This document shows positions 48,700 through 58,967 of a stretch of 64,000 nt of DNA, piece by piece. This stretch comes from Actinomycetota bacterium. GTDB taxonomy: Bacteria; Actinomycetota; Acidimicrobiia; Acidimicrobiales; JAJPHE01. The DNA lies in contig JAJPHE010000031.1 in the NCBI GenBank assembly GCA_021325435.1, positions 1 to 64,000 of the forward strand, in the 5' to 3' direction. Numbering within the stretch: position 1 is the first letter of the stretch; each line of letters starts with the position of its first letter. The notes below the pieces were generated by a model. It had not been told where the DNA came from. It made no database searches and saw nothing but the letters and a program-made list of their open reading frames with translations. Both the position numbers and the translations under genes were made by a program.

Positions 48700-50216
48700 C
48701 CACCGGCGAGCCGCCGCCGAACCCGTTCGCCATCGGACTGGAGATGGCCCGGCGGGCCCCTCCGGTCGTCCTGGTCGTCTTCGGGGCCTCCGGTGACCTG
48801 ACCAGCCGCAAGCTGCTGCCGTCGCTGGCGGCGGTGGCCCGTCGCCAGCAGCTCACCGATTCCTTCGCCGTGGTGGGGGTCGCCCGCTCGGAGCTCTCCG
48901 ACGAGGACTTCCGCAAGCTGGCGGCCGACGCCGTGCCCGACGCCGGGCCCGAGTGGGAGCGGGCCGTGTCGGGCTTCCGGTACGTGCAGGGGGAGTACGG
49001 CGAGCCGGCGACCTTCGACCGGTTGCGACAGGTCCTGGAGGAGGTCGACCACGACCGCGGAACCCAGGGCAACCGGGTGTACTACCTCGCCACCGTCCCC
49101 GACCAGTTCGCCACTGTCGCCTGCGCCCTCGGCGAGCACGGCCTCAGCCGTCCGCGGAAGGGGTGCTTCGTACGCCTCGTCGTCGAGAAGCCCTACGGAC
49201 GCGACCCGCAGAGCGCCGCCGCTCTCGACCGGGCGGTGCACACCAGCTTCGACGAGGACCAGGTCTACCGGATCGACCACTACCTCGGTAAGGAAACGGT
49301 CCAGAACGTCCTGGCCCTCCGCTTCGCCAACGCCATCTTCGAGCCGGTGTGGAACCGGCGCTACGTCGACCACGTGCAGCTGACGGTGGCCGAGTCGATC
49401 GGCGTGGGCCACCGGGGCGGGTTCTACGAGACCGCCGGGGCGCTGCGTGACATCGTCCAGAACCACGTCATGCAAGTGCTGGGCCTCACCCTGCTGGAGC
49501 CGCCGGCGACCGTGGACGCTCAGGGCATTCGCGACGAGAAGGTCAAGGCCCTGCGGGCCGTCGAGGTGCTGAGCCCCGACGAGGTGTCCACGTCCGTCGT
49601 GCGGGGCCAGTACGACCGGGGCTGGGTCGAGGGTCAGGAGGTGGCCGGCTACCGGCAGGAGGAAGGGGTGGCGCCCGACTCCCACACCGAGACCTTCGTG
49701 GCCATGCGGTTGGCGGTGGACAACTGGCGCTGGGCGGGGGTCCCCATCTACGTGCGGACGGGCAAGCGGCTCCCCAAGCGGGTCACCGAGGTGGCCATGG
49801 CGTTCCACCGGGTGCCGCACCTGCCGTTCGCCTCGTCGCTCGCCCGCGACCTCGACGCCAACTCGATCGTCGTGCGAGTCCAGCCCGACGAGGGGATCAC
49901 CATGTGCTTCGGGGCCAAGGTGCCCGGCCCGGAGTTCCGCGTCAGGACGGTGTCGATGGACTTCTCCTACGGAGCGTCGTTCATGGAAGAGACCCCCGAC
50001 GCCTACGAGCGGCTCCTTCTCGACGCCATGGTCGGCGACCCCACCCTGTTCATCCGGGCCGACGAGGTCGAACAGTCGTGGCGCATCGTGGCCCCGATCC
50101 TCGAGGCGTGGGAGGAGGGGGCCGCCCCCCTGGCCCGCTACGAGTCCGGCACCTGGGGGCCGCGTGAGGCCAACCGGCTCATCGAGTCGACGGGTCGCCG
50201 CTGGCGGCGGCCCTAG
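48696..50216 (+). CDS. zwf: Glucose-6-phosphate 1-dehydrogenase
   Basis: VVFGASGDLTSRKLLPSLAA, VVEKPYGRD, YRIDHYLGKETVQNVLALRFAN. Confidence 0.97.
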   Translation: MTTGEPPPNPFAIGLEMARRAPPVVLVVFGASGDLTSRKLLPSLAAVARRQQLTDSFAVVGVARSELSDEDFRKLAADAVPDAGPEWERAVSGFRYVQGEYGEPATFDRLRQVLEEVDHDRGTQGNRVYYLATVPDQFATVACALGEHGLSRPRKGCFVRLVVEKPYGRDPQSAAALDRAVHTSFDEDQVYRIDHYLGKETVQNVLALRFANAIFEPVWNRRYVDHVQLTVAESIGVGHRGGFYETAGALRDIVQNHVMQVLGLTLLEPPATVDAQGIRDEKVKALRAVEVLSPDEVSTSVVRGQYDRGWVEGQEVAGYRQEEGVAPDSHTETFVAMRLAVDNWRWAGVPIYVRTGKRLPKRVTEVAMAFHRVPHLPFASSLARDLDANSIVVRVQPDEGITMCFGAKVPGPEFRVRTVSMDFSYGASFMEETPDAYERLLLDAMVGDPTLFIRADEVEQSWRIVAPILEAWEEGAAPLARYESGTWGPREANRLIESTGRRWRRP

Positions 50217-50219
50217 GAC

Positions 50220-51173
50220 ATGGCCCCGGGCGTCGTGTGCCGCTGGAGCGCCGAGAACGTCGACCTCGGCGAAGTGATCGCCCAGGCCGAGCGCATGCGG
50301 TCAGGCGAGTCACGCACCGCCACCCGGGCCGCGGTGGTCAACCTGGTGGTGGTGACCGCCGAGCCCGAGACGGCCCAACGGGCCCGCTCGGCCGTGGGCG
50401 GGCTGGGCGCCCACCATCCGGGGCGGATCATCATCGTCCTGGCCGACCCGGACGGGCCCGACCGGATCGACGCCACCATCGAGCTGCAAGAGACCGACCT
50501 GCCCGAACGGCACCTGTGGTGGGAGGTCATCGACCTGCGGGTCGGCGGCGGCGCCGCTCGTCACCTCTCGTCGGTGGTCGAGCCGCTACTGGTTCACGAT
50601 CTGCCGGTGGCCGCCTGGCACATGGGCGAGATCCCCTCGGCGTCCGGTCTGGTCGCCACCGGAGCCCACGTGATCCTGGGTGGGGACCGACCGTCCGACC
50701 CGGATCAGTCCAGCCTCGAGGCGACGGCGGCGTTGACGCGGCTCCGCCACGTGACCGACCTCGAGTGGCTGGCGACGGAGCCGTGGCGCCGGGCGCTGGC
50801 CCTGCTCTTCGATCCCCCCTCCGCCCGCAGGATCCTGCCCCGCATCGCCGGGGCGCGGGTGGCCGGCCCCCCGTGGAGGGCCTGCCTGCTCGGCGGCTGG
50901 TTGACGGACCGCCTGGGCCTGGCGCCGGGCTCAGTGCAGCTCGAGGCCGTCAGCTCCGAAACCATCGTCGAGCTGGCCGCCGATGACGTACTGGTGCGGG
51001 CGGCTTCCGCCCCGCTCGGGCGGGTGGAGGCTCGCATCGACGACGAGCGCGCCGTGACGGTGGGTGGAGCGGAGCGAGGCACGGCCGCCTTGCTCGCCGC
51101 CGCCCTGGGGCGGGGCGGCACCGACCCGGCCTTCGTCGGGGCCCTCGGGGCGGCAGCGAGGGTGGAACGGTGA
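50220..51173 (+). CDS. opcA: Glucose-6-phosphate dehydrogenase assembly protein OpcA
   Basis: Follows zwf; TRAAVVNLVVV..., HLSSVVEPLLVHDLPVAAWHMGEIP. Confidence 0.92.
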   Translation: MAPGVVCRWSAENVDLGEVIAQAERMRSGESRTATRAAVVNLVVVTAEPETAQRARSAVGGLGAHHPGRIIIVLADPDGPDRIDATIELQETDLPERHLWWEVIDLRVGGGAARHLSSVVEPLLVHDLPVAAWHMGEIPSASGLVATGAHVILGGDRPSDPDQSSLEATAALTRLRHVTDLEWLATEPWRRALALLFDPPSARRILPRIAGARVAGPPWRACLLGGWLTDRLGLAPGSVQLEAVSSETIVELAADDVLVRAASAPLGRVEARIDDERAVTVGGAERGTAALLAAALGRGGTDPAFVGALGAAARVER

Positions 51174-51832
51174 ACGGCGACGTCCTCATCAGCCCCGATG
51201 TGCCGGGCGCCTTCAGCGAGTGCGTGGTGGAGGCGTGGAGGGCCCGGCCTCGCGAGCGGTTCGCCATCGCCCTGTCCGGCGGCGACACCGCCCGCCAGTG
51301 CTACGAGCGGCTCGCCGAGGAGGCGTCCGAGGCGATCGACTGGTGGACCGTCGACTTCTACTGGGGCGACGAGCGCTGCGTGCCGGCCGACCACCCCGAC
51401 TCCAACCAGCTCCTCGGTCGGCGGTCTCTGCTCGAAAGGGTCGGGGCGGCCAACTCGGTGCGGCCCATGCGCTGCGAGGACGGCCCGGAGGCCTACCAGC
51501 TCCTCGTGGGCGAGCTCGGCTACTTCGACGTCGTCCACCTGGGCCTCGGGCCCGATGGCCACACCGCGTCGCTCTTCCCGCAGTCACCGGCCCTGGACGC
51601 CGACCCCGGCCAGCTGGTCGCCCTGAGCGAGGACCCGAGCGGGCGCAACCCGCACCGCCGAATGACCCTCACCCTGGCCGGCATCGCCCGCAGCCGGCTG
51701 GTGGTCTTCACCGTCGCCGGCGCCCAGAAGGCCGACGCCTTCCGCGCCGTCCGGGCCGGCGCCGACCTGCCCGCCGGCCGGGTGGAGGCGGAGCGCATCG
51801 TGTGGTTCGTGGACCCCGACGCCGCCGGCTGA
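51170..51832 (+). CDS. pgl: 6-phosphogluconolactonase
   Basis: FAIALSGGDTARQCYERLAEE, VDFYWGDERCVPADHPDSN, VHLGLGPDGHTASLFPQSPAL. Confidence 0.96.
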   Translation: MNGDVLISPDVPGAFSECVVEAWRARPRERFAIALSGGDTARQCYERLAEEASEAIDWWTVDFYWGDERCVPADHPDSNQLLGRRSLLERVGAANSVRPMRCEDGPEAYQLLVGELGYFDVVHLGLGPDGHTASLFPQSPALDADPGQLVALSEDPSGRNPHRRMTLTLAGIARSRLVVFTVAGAQKADAFRAVRAGADLPAGRVEAERIVWFVDPDAAG

Positions 51833-51875
51833 TCGAGCGCCAGGCCCGCCCGGCCCCGGCATAAGGTGGGTCGTC

Positions 51876-54164
51876 ATGCCCATCGATCCGGCCGCTCTGA
51901 TCGACGCCTCGCCCGAGGAAGTGATGGCGGAGGCCCGCCGGGTCCGTGACGCTGGTCACGGCGCCCGGATCACCTTCTCGCCCAAGGTCTTCATTCCCCT
52001 GACCCAGCTGTGCCGCGACCGCTGCGGGTACTGCACCTTCGCCAAGGCGCCGGCCCGGCTGGACGCTCCTTACATGGCCCTCGAGGAGGTGCTGGCCGTG
52101 GCCCGGGCCGGGGCCGAGGCCGGTTGCCATGAGGCCCTGTTCACCCTGGGCGAGGGCCCCGAGGACCGTTACCCGGCCGCCCGCCGTTGGCTCGACGAAC
52201 ACGGATACGGGTCGACCATCGAGTACCTGGCCGCCGCGGCGGAGGCCGTGCTGCAGGAGACCGGCCTGTTGCCCCACGCCAACGCCGGCGCCCTGTCCCC
52301 CACCGACCTGGCCATCCTGCGGGCGGTGTCCGCCTCCCAGGGGATGATGCTCGAGAGCCTCAACCCGGATCTCGACTGCCACCGCGGTTGCCCGGACAAG
52401 ACCCCGGAGCGCCGCCTGGCCACCCTCGACGGCGCCGGGGTCCTCTCCATCCCCTTCACCACCGGCATCCTGGTCGGTATCGGCGAGGACCGGGGCGACC
52501 GGTTGTCGGCCCTGGCCGCGGTGGCTGCGGCCCACGCCCGGCACGGCCACGTGCAGGAGGTGATCGTCCAGAACTTCCTGCCCAAGCCGGGCACGGCCAT
52601 GCGCGCCGCCCCCCCGTGCCCGACCGAGGAGTACCTGTGGACGGTGGCGGCCGCCCGCCTGGTGCTGCCGGCCGAGATCCATCTCCAGGCCCCCCCGAAC
52701 CTCTCCGAGGACTTCGGCACCCTGCTCGACGCCGGCATCGACGACTGGGGCGGGGTGTCGCCGGTCACCCCCGACCACGTGAACCCGGAGCGGGCCTGGC
52801 CCGCCCTCGACCGCCTCCGCGAGGTGACCGAAGGGCGCGGTTACACCCTGGCGCCGCGCCTGACGGTCTATCCCCGCTACGTGGCGGAGCCCGACCGGTG
52901 GCTGGACGCCAGACTGCGCTTCCCGGTGATGGACCGGGCCGACGCCGAGGGACTCGCCCGCGACCATCCGTGGTCCTCCGGTGGGCAGATAGCCGCCCCC
53001 CGACTGGTGCCGGGGCCGCCCGCCCCCGCCATGTCGGAGCGGCGCCGGCCCGGTCTCACCCCCGTCGGCGAGGTCCTGGCCGGGGTCCTCGCCGGCCAGG
53101 AGCCCGGCGAGGACGAGATAGTCACCCTCTTCACCGCCCGGGGGCCGGAGGTGGGCGTGGTGTGCGAGGTCGCCGACGAGCTTCGTCGGTCGATCGTCGG
53201 TGACGCCGTCACCTGGGTCGCCAACCGCAACATCAACTACACCAACGTGTGCACGTTCAAGTGCCGCTTCTGCGCCTTCTCCAAGGGCCCGCTGTCGTTG
53301 AACCTGCGGGGGGCGCCCTATCTGCTGACCCTCGACGAGATCACCGACCGGGTGGCCGAGGCCGTCGCCGGCGGGGCCACCGAGGTGTGCCTTCAGGGTG
53401 GGATCCATCCCGACTTCGACGGGGAGTACTACCTCGAGGTCCTCAAGGCGGTGCGGAAGGCGTCGGAGTCGGTGCACATCCATGGCTTCACCGCCCTGGA
53501 GGTGACCGAAGGGGCCCGCCGGCTCGCAGAGCCGCTGGACGCCTACCTGCGCCGCCTCATGGACGCCGGACTGCGCAGCCTGCCCGGCACCGCGGCCGAG
53601 ATCCTCGACGACGAGATCCGCCAGGTGATCTGCCCCGACAAGATCGACACCCAGGAGTGGCTGGACACCCACCGGGTGGCTCATGCGGTGGGTCTGCGGT
53701 CCAACATCACCATCATGTTCGGCGCCATCGAGCAGCCCCGGCACTGGGCCCGCCACCTGGTCCGCACCCGTGAGCTGCAGAAGGAGACGGGGGGGTTCAC
53801 CGAGTTCGTACCCCTTCCCTTCGTGCACATGGCCGCGCCTCTCTACCTCCAGCGCCGCAGCCGGCGGGGCCCCACCTTCCGAGAGGCCCTCCTCATGCAC
53901 GCCGTGGCCCGCATCACCTACGGCGAGCTGGTGCCGAGCGTCCAGGTCAGCTGGGTGAAGATGGGCCTGTCCGGAGCGGCCCAGTGCCTGCAGGCGGGCG
54001 CCAACGACCTCGGGGGCACGCTCATGGACGAGAACATCTCGCGCGCCGCCGGAGCCAGCCACGGCCAAGCCATGGACGAGGCGTCGTTCCGCGCCGTAGT
54101 CGAGCCGCTCGGGCGCCGCCTCGAGCAGCGCACCACGCTCTACGGGCGAGTCGCGCCCGCCTAG
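51876..54164 (+). CDS. fbiC: FO synthase, bifunctional FbiC (F420 biosynthesis)
   Basis: Two radical SAM modules: CRDRCGYCTF and CTFKCRFCAFSKG. Confidence 0.97.
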   Translation: MPIDPAALIDASPEEVMAEARRVRDAGHGARITFSPKVFIPLTQLCRDRCGYCTFAKAPARLDAPYMALEEVLAVARAGAEAGCHEALFTLGEGPEDRYPAARRWLDEHGYGSTIEYLAAAAEAVLQETGLLPHANAGALSPTDLAILRAVSASQGMMLESLNPDLDCHRGCPDKTPERRLATLDGAGVLSIPFTTGILVGIGEDRGDRLSALAAVAAAHARHGHVQEVIVQNFLPKPGTAMRAAPPCPTEEYLWTVAAARLVLPAEIHLQAPPNLSEDFGTLLDAGIDDWGGVSPVTPDHVNPERAWPALDRLREVTEGRGYTLAPRLTVYPRYVAEPDRWLDARLRFPVMDRADAEGLARDHPWSSGGQIAAPRLVPGPPAPAMSERRRPGLTPVGEVLAGVLAGQEPGEDEIVTLFTARGPEVGVVCEVADELRRSIVGDAVTWVANRNINYTNVCTFKCRFCAFSKGPLSLNLRGAPYLLTLDEITDRVAEAVAGGATEVCLQGGIHPDFDGEYYLEVLKAVRKASESVHIHGFTALEVTEGARRLAEPLDAYLRRLMDAGLRSLPGTAAEILDDEIRQVICPDKIDTQEWLDTHRVAHAVGLRSNITIMFGAIEQPRHWARHLVRTRELQKETGGFTEFVPLPFVHMAAPLYLQRRSRRGPTFREALLMHAVARITYGELVPSVQVSWVKMGLSGAAQCLQAGANDLGGTLMDENISRAAGASHGQAMDEASFRAVVEPLGRRLEQRTTLYGRVAPA

Positions 54165-54172
54165 CGCCGGCG

Positions 54173-55240
54173 ATGGCCGCCCCCGCCTCGCGCACCGGCG
54201 ACCCGGCCCTCGACCAGTTGGTCGAGGAGCTCCTCGACCGCGCCGGCGCCACTTCGAACCGCGACCTGCTGACCGAGATCCTCACCACCTCGGTGCGGCT
54301 GGCGACGGGATCGGCTGACCGGCTCGACCTCAAGATCACCAGCGCTGCCCTGCGCGAGATGGCCGGCGCCTTCGAGGTCTTCGCCCCCTACCGCCACGTG
54401 CCCAAGGTGACGGTGTTCGGTTCGGCCCGCACCCTGCCAGACGCACCCCTGTACGCCCAGGCGCGGGAGGCGGCCCGGGCCCTGGCCGACGCCGGCTGGA
54501 TGGTGGTCACCGGGGCCGGGCCCGGCATCATGGCCGCCGGGCAGGAGGGCGCCGGGCCGGGCCGCTCCTTCGGGGTCAACATCCGGCTCCCCTTCGAGGA
54601 AGGGGTGAACGACTTCATCGCCTCGGACCCCAAGCTGGTGGAGATGAAGTACTTCTTCACCCGCAAGCTGATGCTCATGAAGGAGTCCGACGGGTTCATC
54701 GTGCTGCCCGGCGGATTCGGCACCCTCGACGAGGCCTTCGAGCTGCTGACCCTGCTCCAGACGGGCAAGGCCGAGCCGGCGCCCATCGTCATGCTCGACG
54801 TGCCGGACGACTCCTACTGGACGGCGTGGGACCGGTTCGTGCGCGAGGACGTCGGCGGCCGGGCCCTGATCTCGCCCGAGGACCGGGCCCTCTACCGGAT
54901 CACCGACAACCCCCGGGTGGCGGCCGACGAGGTCCTCGGCTTCTACCGCAACTACCACTCCGCCCGGTGGGTCGGCGACACCCTGGTGCTGCGGGTCCGT
55001 CGGGTGCCCGACCCGGACCACCTGGCCGAGCTGTCACGCCGCTTCGCCGACATATGCGTGTCAGGGGGCATCACCGCCCGCGACCCGCTGCCGGCCGAGG
55101 TCCGCAGCGACGACCACCTGGACCTGGCCCGTCTGACCCTCCGGTTCAACCATCGCAGCTACGGACGGCTGCGCCGCCTCATCGATGCCATCAACCAGGT
55201 CCCCGAGGCGCCGGCGGACGCCCACCCTCCTGCGCGCTAA
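54173..55240 (+). CDS. LOG family / TIGR00730 Rossmann-fold protein
   Basis: VTVFGSARTLPDAPLYAQAREAARALADAGWMVVTGAGPGIMAAGQEGA, LPGGFGTLDEAFELLTLLQTGK. Confidence 0.92.
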   Translation: MAAPASRTGDPALDQLVEELLDRAGATSNRDLLTEILTTSVRLATGSADRLDLKITSAALREMAGAFEVFAPYRHVPKVTVFGSARTLPDAPLYAQAREAARALADAGWMVVTGAGPGIMAAGQEGAGPGRSFGVNIRLPFEEGVNDFIASDPKLVEMKYFFTRKLMLMKESDGFIVLPGGFGTLDEAFELLTLLQTGKAEPAPIVMLDVPDDSYWTAWDRFVREDVGGRALISPEDRALYRITDNPRVAADEVLGFYRNYHSARWVGDTLVLRVRRVPDPDHLAELSRRFADICVSGGITARDPLPAEVRSDDHLDLARLTLRFNHRSYGRLRRLIDAINQVPEAPADAHPPAR

Positions 55241-55246
55241 CGACCC

Positions 55247-55444
55247 TCAGTCGAGGTCCTGGTCGCCCTGGCGTCCCAGGATGGCCGAGGCCCGCTCCAC
55301 CGCCCGCCGGGCCCGGGTGAGCCGGCGCTCGAGCTCGGCGCCCTCCCCGCCGGCTGCCGCCTCGCGCAGGCAATCGAGGGCGGCGTCGGCCAGGTCCTCG
55401 GCCAGCTGATCGAGGCGGGCGCGCAGGCTCTCGACGTCAGCCAC
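55247..55444 (-). CDS. Small hypothetical coiled protein
   Basis: 65 aa; stop overlaps next gene arrangement in glc cluster. Confidence 0.45.
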   Translation of the reverse strand: MADVESLRARLDQLAEDLADAALDCLREAAAGGEGAELERRLTRARRAVERASAILGRQGDQDLD

Positions 55445-56585
55445 CGAGGGCCTCCGGCCCGCCCAGCGCCTCGGCGATGATCTCCACCGGGTGGCGGACG
55501 ACCACCCCGGCGGCGGCCAGGTGCATGGCGCAGCCCGGATTGGAGCTGGCGACCACGTCGGGGCGGGCCCCGGCTATCGCCTCCAGCTTCAGAGCCCGGA
55601 TCCGCGCCGCCATGTCGGGATGCACGGTGGCGTAGGCGCCCCCCGCCCCGCAACACAGGCCGTCGTCGTCGAGCTCCACCACCTCCTCCACATAGGGGGT
55701 GAGCACGGTGCGCACGTGGGCATGGGCGCGCTGGACGTGGCGCAAGTGACAGGGATCCTGCACCGCGACGCGAAGCGGCAGCCGGCGGCCGGTGGGCAGG
55801 GGCCGAGTCGCCAGCCACTCCGACACGTCCATGACCCGGCCGGCGAACGCCTGGGCGCCGGGGGTGCCGAGCAGTCGGCCGTAGTCCTTCATCACCGCGC
55901 CACAGCCGGCCGAGTCCACCACCACCGGGGCGGTGCCGGTCATCGACGCCACCACCCGGGCCGCCTGACCGCCCGCCACCTCGGCCAGCCCGGCGTGCTC
56001 CGCCAACGCACCGCAGCACCCCGCCCCCACCGGGGTCACCCCCGCCCCGGTCGCCTCCATGGCGCGGAGGGCCGCGGCGTGGGTCGGGCGCATCCACGCG
56101 TCCATTACGCACCCGGTGAACAGCCACGCGTCGGTGCCGCTGGCGTCGAGCCGGGGCCGGCGCACGGGCAGCCGGGGTAGGCCGAGCCGGGCGGGCACCA
56201 GGCCGGCCCGCTGAGCGAGGGCGGCTGCCGAGGACGCGGCCAGCAGCAGGCGGTGGTGGCCGAGGAGGCGGTAGCCGGCCCGGCGCCACCACGGCTGATA
56301 GCGGCGCTCGGCCACCAGGGTCCGGCGGGCGCCCTCCATCAGCCGGCCGAACGGCACGCCCGACGGGCAGGCCGCCTCGCACCCCCGACACTGCACGCAC
56401 AGGTCCATGAACGAGGTGAAGGCGGGGCCGGCCTCCGCTCCGGCGTGGACGGCCCGCATGGCGGCGATCCGGCCCCGGGGCGAGGCCGACTCCTCGCCCG
56501 TCACCCGGTAGGTCGGACAGTGGGGCAGGCACAGCCCACACGACACGCAGGCGGCGAGCTCGTCGTCGTCGACCTCGAGCCTCAC
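55437..56585 (-). CDS. glcF: Glycolate oxidase iron-sulfur subunit (GlcF-like)
   Basis: CVSCGLCLPHCPTYRVTGEESASPRGRI, CVQCRGCEAACPSGVPFG, CCG motifs. Confidence 0.94.
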   Translation of the reverse strand: MRLEVDDDELAACVSCGLCLPHCPTYRVTGEESASPRGRIAAMRAVHAGAEAGPAFTSFMDLCVQCRGCEAACPSGVPFGRLMEGARRTLVAERRYQPWWRRAGYRLLGHHRLLLAASSAAALAQRAGLVPARLGLPRLPVRRPRLDASGTDAWLFTGCVMDAWMRPTHAAALRAMEATGAGVTPVGAGCCGALAEHAGLAEVAGGQAARVVASMTGTAPVVVDSAGCGAVMKDYGRLLGTPGAQAFAGRVMDVSEWLATRPLPTGRRLPLRVAVQDPCHLRHVQRAHAHVRTVLTPYVEEVVELDDDGLCCGAGGAYATVHPDMAARIRALKLEAIAGARPDVVASSNPGCAMHLAAAGVVVRHPVEIIAEALGGPEALGG

Positions 56586-57493
56586 GCCACCCTCCGGCCC
56601 GGGTTGAACCTGTGGTCAGGGTCGAAGGCGGCCCTGACCCTGTGGTTGAGGTCCAGGACGGACGGTTCGGGCGACGGAGGTGTCACCTTGTCGTGCAGGT
56701 GCACAGTTCCTACGCCCACCTCGGCGAGGAACGTGCCCGCCTGCCGCTCGTTTCCGAAGCGGTTGAGGTCGGTGGGCGCCACCGACAGCCGCCCGCCCGC
56801 CGGTAACGGGGGTGGCCCATCGACCTCGGCGAAGCCGGCGAGTCGGCCGGCCAGCTCGGCCACGTCGGCGGGGTGGCCCTCGACCAGGACCCAGACGGAG
56901 TCGCCGTCCCACAGCACCGACGACGGCCGGTACAGCCGGGCCAGGACGACGTCAGGGTCGGCCCGGCCGCGGAGCCAGCGGCGGGCCGCGGGCACGGGCT
57001 GGACCCGCAGGACCACCTCGGCCAACAAGCCCAGCGTTCCGAGGGCGCCGACCAAAAGTCGGCACAGGTCGAAGCCGCTCACGTTCTTCACCACGGGGCC
57101 GCCGGCCTTCACCAGCCGGCCCGCCGCCGACACGTAGCGGGCCTCGAGCAGGGTGTCGCGGACCGGTCCGTAGCGCAGCCGGCGCAGCCCGCTGTGGCCG
57201 ACGGAGAGCACCCCCCCTACCGTCGCCCGGCCGGGCTGGGCCGGGTCGAGGGGCACGAACTGCCCGGCGGCGGCTAGGGCCTCGGTCAGCTCGGCGACGG
57301 TCGTGCCCGCCCCCACCCGCACGGTCATGTCGGCCGGTTGGTGGTCGACCACGCCGGCCGGGGCCGACACCAGACGAGCGTCGGGCGCCACCGGGCCGCC
57401 GACGTCCCACTGGGTGCGACCGCCCACCACAGCTACGGGCCCCTCCGCTCCCACCTCGGCGGCGAAGTCGGCCAGCGGCCGGCTCAGACCCAC
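56582..57493 (-). CDS. glcE: Glycolate oxidase FAD-binding subunit (GlcE-like)
   Basis: TVRVGAGTTVAELTEALAAAGQFVPLDPAQPGRATVGGVLSVGHSGLRRLRYGPVRDTLL; GTG 57493 overlaps glcD stop. Confidence 0.9.
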   Translation of the reverse strand: MGLSRPLADFAAEVGAEGPVAVVGGRTQWDVGGPVAPDARLVSAPAGVVDHQPADMTVRVGAGTTVAELTEALAAAGQFVPLDPAQPGRATVGGVLSVGHSGLRRLRYGPVRDTLLEARYVSAAGRLVKAGGPVVKNVSGFDLCRLLVGALGTLGLLAEVVLRVQPVPAARRWLRGRADPDVVLARLYRPSSVLWDGDSVWVLVEGHPADVAELAGRLAGFAEVDGPPPLPAGGRLSVAPTDLNRFGNERQAGTFLAEVGVGTVHLHDKVTPPSPEPSVLDLNHRVRAAFDPDHRFNPGRRVA

Positions 57494-58947
57494 ACGCCCT
57501 CCGGCAGCGAGCGGATGTCGCCGCAGCGCGAGCCCGACGGGAGCACCTTGTCGGGGTTGAACAATCGCTCCGGGTCGAACGCCCGCCGCAGGGCGTCCTG
57601 GGCGGCCAGGTCGTCCTCGGAGAACAGCAGCGGCATGTAGTCGCGCTTCTCCAGCCCGATGCCGTGCTCCCCGGAGAGCACCCCGCCGGCATCGAGGCAG
57701 ATCCGCAGCACCTCGCCGGCCGCCTCGTGGACCCGCTCGAGGGCGCCGGGCACCCGGCGGTCGAACAGGAAGAGCGGGTGCAGGTTGCCGTCGCCGGCGT
57801 GGAAGACGTTCATCACCCCGACGTGGTTGGCGTCGGCGATCTCGTACACCCGCTGCAGGACCTCCGACAGCCGGGTGCGGGGCACCACCGCATCGTGCAG
57901 GTAGTAGTCGGGGGCAATGCGGGCCACGGCGCCAAACGCCGACTTGCGTCCCTTCCACAAAAGCGCCCTCTCTGCCTCGTCGGCCGCCACCCGCACCTGC
58001 CGGGCGCCGTGGCGGCGGGCCAGCTCCACGACGGTCGCCACCGCGGCATCCACCCCCCCGGGCAGGCCGTCGATCTCGGCGAGGAGGACGGCGGCGGCGT
58101 CGGTCGGGAACCCGGCGTGGACGAAGTCCTCGACGGCCACGGTGATCCTCTGGTCCATCATCTCGAGGGCGGCGGGGACCACGCCGGCCGCGATCACCGC
58201 GCTGACCGTCTCAGCGGCCGACTCGGCCGACGGGAAGTCGGCCAGCAGGGTGCGCACCGCGGGCGGCAACGGCGTCAGGCGAACGAGTACGGCGGTGGCG
58301 AGCCCCATGGTGCCCTCGCTGCCGACGAAGGCGCCGCGCAGGTCGTATCCGGTCGGGTCGGGGTCGGTGCCACCGAGACGGGCGACGCTCCCGTCGGACA
58401 GGACGACCTCGACGGCCAGGACGTGGGCGGTCGTGACCCCGTAAGCGAGGCAGTGAGGGCCGCCCGAGTTGTTGGCCACGTTGCCGCCCACCGAGCAGGC
58501 CTGTTGGCTCGACGGGTCGGGGGCGAAGTGGAGTCCGAGATGGGCGACGGCGCGCGACAGGTCGAGGTTGAGCACACCGGGCTCCACCCAGGCCGTCCGG
58601 GCGGCGGCGTCGACGGAGAGGATGCGGTTCATGCGGGTGGTCACCACCACCACGGGCTCGGCTCCGGGCTTGCCGATCGGCACCGCGCCCCCGGCCAGTC
58701 CCGTCCCCGAGCCGCGGGGCACCACCGAGCGTCCGTGGGCCCGGGCCACGCCCACCACCGCCTGGACCTGGGCCGCGTCGGTGGGGAAGCAGACACAGCC
58801 GGCGCTGCCTTCCATGACCGAGGCGTCCCGGGCGTACAAGGCCAGCTCGAGAGGGTCGCCCTTGACCGCGCCGGCGCCGAGCGCCGCCGTCAGGTCCTCG
58901 AGGAGGGTCCGCACAACGCCAGTCTGCCTGGTAACTGGTGCGGCCAC
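57484..58947 (-). CDS. glcD: FAD-linked glycolate oxidase subunit GlcD
   Basis: VVPRGSGTGLAGGAVP, VGGNVANNSGGPHCLAYGVT, GNLHPLFLFD, GEHGIGLEKRDYMP. Confidence 0.95.
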   Translation of the reverse strand: MAAPVTRQTGVVRTLLEDLTAALGAGAVKGDPLELALYARDASVMEGSAGCVCFPTDAAQVQAVVGVARAHGRSVVPRGSGTGLAGGAVPIGKPGAEPVVVVTTRMNRILSVDAAARTAWVEPGVLNLDLSRAVAHLGLHFAPDPSSQQACSVGGNVANNSGGPHCLAYGVTTAHVLAVEVVLSDGSVARLGGTDPDPTGYDLRGAFVGSEGTMGLATAVLVRLTPLPPAVRTLLADFPSAESAAETVSAVIAAGVVPAALEMMDQRITVAVEDFVHAGFPTDAAAVLLAEIDGLPGGVDAAVATVVELARRHGARQVRVAADEAERALLWKGRKSAFGAVARIAPDYYLHDAVVPRTRLSEVLQRVYEIADANHVGVMNVFHAGDGNLHPLFLFDRRVPGALERVHEAAGEVLRICLDAGGVLSGEHGIGLEKRDYMPLLFSEDDLAAQDALRRAFDPERLFNPDKVLPSGSRCGDIRSLPEGVWV

Positions 58948-58967
58948 GGGGCCGGTACCCTGCCCCC

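Noticed and set aside
48399-49820. 473-aa minus-strand ORF
   Set aside because: Antisense shadow of zwf/gnd.
51708-54068. 786-aa minus-strand ORF
   Set aside because: Antisense shadow of fbiC.
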